6,372 nucleotides of DNA from DATJPW01 sp035506215 (GTDB taxonomy: Bacteria > Desulfobacterota > Desulfomonilia > Desulfomonilales > Desulfomonilaceae): positions 1-6,372 of the forward strand of contig DATJPW010000313.1 in NCBI GenBank assembly GCA_035506215.1, written 5' to 3'. The translations under genes and the position numbers were made by a program. Below the pieces are notes generated by a model. The model was not told the origin of the DNA and ran no database searches. It saw only the letters and a list, made by a program, of their open reading frames with translations. Numbering within the stretch: the stretch's first letter is position 1; every line of letters starts with the position of its first letter. This document shows, one piece after another, positions 5,771-6,372 of this stretch.

Positions 5771-5794
5771 ATAAATTAGAGCAGAGCCGAGAAT

Positions 5795-6372
5795 ATGAGC
5801 ACTCAAGTCAGTATGACCATCCCTTCGCGGCGCGATAGCACGCTGATATGGACACTCGTGTTAACAGCAGTAGCTGTGGTAATTCCTTTTCTAATCAGCG
5901 GATACCAACGGACCTTATTCCAAAAGGCCTTATTATGGATCCCCGCTATCTTTGGAGTCTATATCCTGTACAGCCTCCTGCGCCAGGTTCATTTCGCTCA
6001 ATCGATTTTCATTGGAATAGGGGGTTATATCACTGCCTTTTTGGCCGGAAAATACGATATCACCAATGAACTGCTCATACTTATCCCGTTATCGGTGATC
6101 ATCAGCATAGTTGTAGCGTACATTCTGGGCATATTCATCACAAAGAGAACGGGATTCTACTTTGCGGTTATGGGTATCGCCGTAACAATGGTCTTCTGGT
6201 CACTTGTGTACAAGGCTAGGGCGATAACCGGCGGGAGTGACGGTATTTCGCACATAAAGCAGGCGAGTCTGTTTACTATTCCGCTGAGCGACCTAGGCTT
6301 GTATTACGTTTGCCTGTTTGTCACCGTGGCCATGATCGTCCTGATGCTGCGAATCCTCAAATCCTCCTTCTC
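5795..6372 (+). CDS. ABC transporter permease, LivM-like (partial, runs off the window)
   Basis: The ATG at 5795 lies 24 bases after the LivH-like stop, with only weak purine-rich sequence before it. The frame is open to the window end, 192 full codons. The N-terminus is polar (MSTQVSMTIPSRRDS), then come membrane segments (LIWTLVLTAVAVVIPFLIS, WIPAIFGVYILYSLL and others). GFYFAVMGIAVTMVF and the ITGGSDGI motif are hallmarks of LivM-type permeases of the HAAT family. The segment usually similar to LSLGHAAFFGIGAY reads VHFAQSIFIGIGGY, again a divergent form. The C-terminal part and the LivG/LivF ATPases are expected beyond the right edge. Confidence 0.87.
   Translation, partial: MSTQVSMTIPSRRDSTLIWTLVLTAVAVVIPFLISGYQRTLFQKALLWIPAIFGVYILYSLLRQVHFAQSIFIGIGGYITAFLAGKYDITNELLILIPLSVIISIVVAYILGIFITKRTGFYFAVMGIAVTMVFWSLVYKARAITGGSDGISHIKQASLFTIPLSDLGLYYVCLFVTVAMIVLMLRILKSSF

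Noticed and set aside
1..6372. CRISPR array, toxin-antitoxin pair, retron or other defence system
   Set aside because: No spaced long repeats, paired small toxin-like genes, reverse transcriptase or nuclease domains were seen.

Overview
The window joins two unlike blocks of bacterial DNA. The left block (about 1-2470) looks like the integration end of a decayed integrative element. The right block (about 2640-6372) is an ordinary metabolic operon: a GntR/FadR-type regulator followed by the first genes of a branched-chain-amino-acid-type (HAAT family) ABC importer. The binding protein has a Sec signal peptide with no convincing lipobox, which suggests a Gram-negative host. The moderate GC content and gene style would fit a deltaproteobacterium/Desulfobacterota-like anaerobe, but nothing here fixes the taxonomy.

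Left block. A possible 3' end of an upstream gene (to 79) and an AT-rich leader come before three tightly packed plus-strand genes. These are a 48-residue excisionase/MerR-type helix-turn-helix protein (245-391), a zinc-ribbon protein with a C-terminal excisionase-type helix-turn-helix (418-1101), and a tyrosine recombinase (1103-2273). The recombinase is split by one apparent extra base near 1557. It keeps the R, K, HxxR, H and Y active-site residues, but they lie after the frameshift. Fifty bases beyond it, on the minus strand, is the 3' part of a tRNA gene (2323-2369; anticodon loop reads GUC, Asp-like) with no 5' half. This is the expected kind of attachment site. Next to it are five back-to-back copies of a degenerate 10-bp repeat (2416-2465).

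Right block. A consensus-like sigma70 promoter (TTGACA, 17 bp, TATCAT; 2676-2704) places the transcription start at or very near the ATG of the GntR regulator (2711-3385), so its mRNA may be leaderless. A perfect 11-bp palindrome covers the -10 box and is a candidate autoregulatory operator. The regulator is followed by a periplasmic binding protein (3466-4773), a LivH-like permease (4880-5770) and a LivM-like permease that runs off the window (5795 onward). The ATPases (LivG/LivF) are presumably beyond the right edge. A perfect 16-bp hairpin without a T-tract sits between the binding protein and LivH. This is the classic place for an mRNA-stabilising element that keeps binding protein in excess over permease.

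How the parts work together: the regulator probably senses a small carboxylate-type ligand and controls the importer that brings it, or a related compound, in. The element genes form a separate recombination module (two DNA-binding, excisionase-like proteins plus integrase) that now looks inactive.
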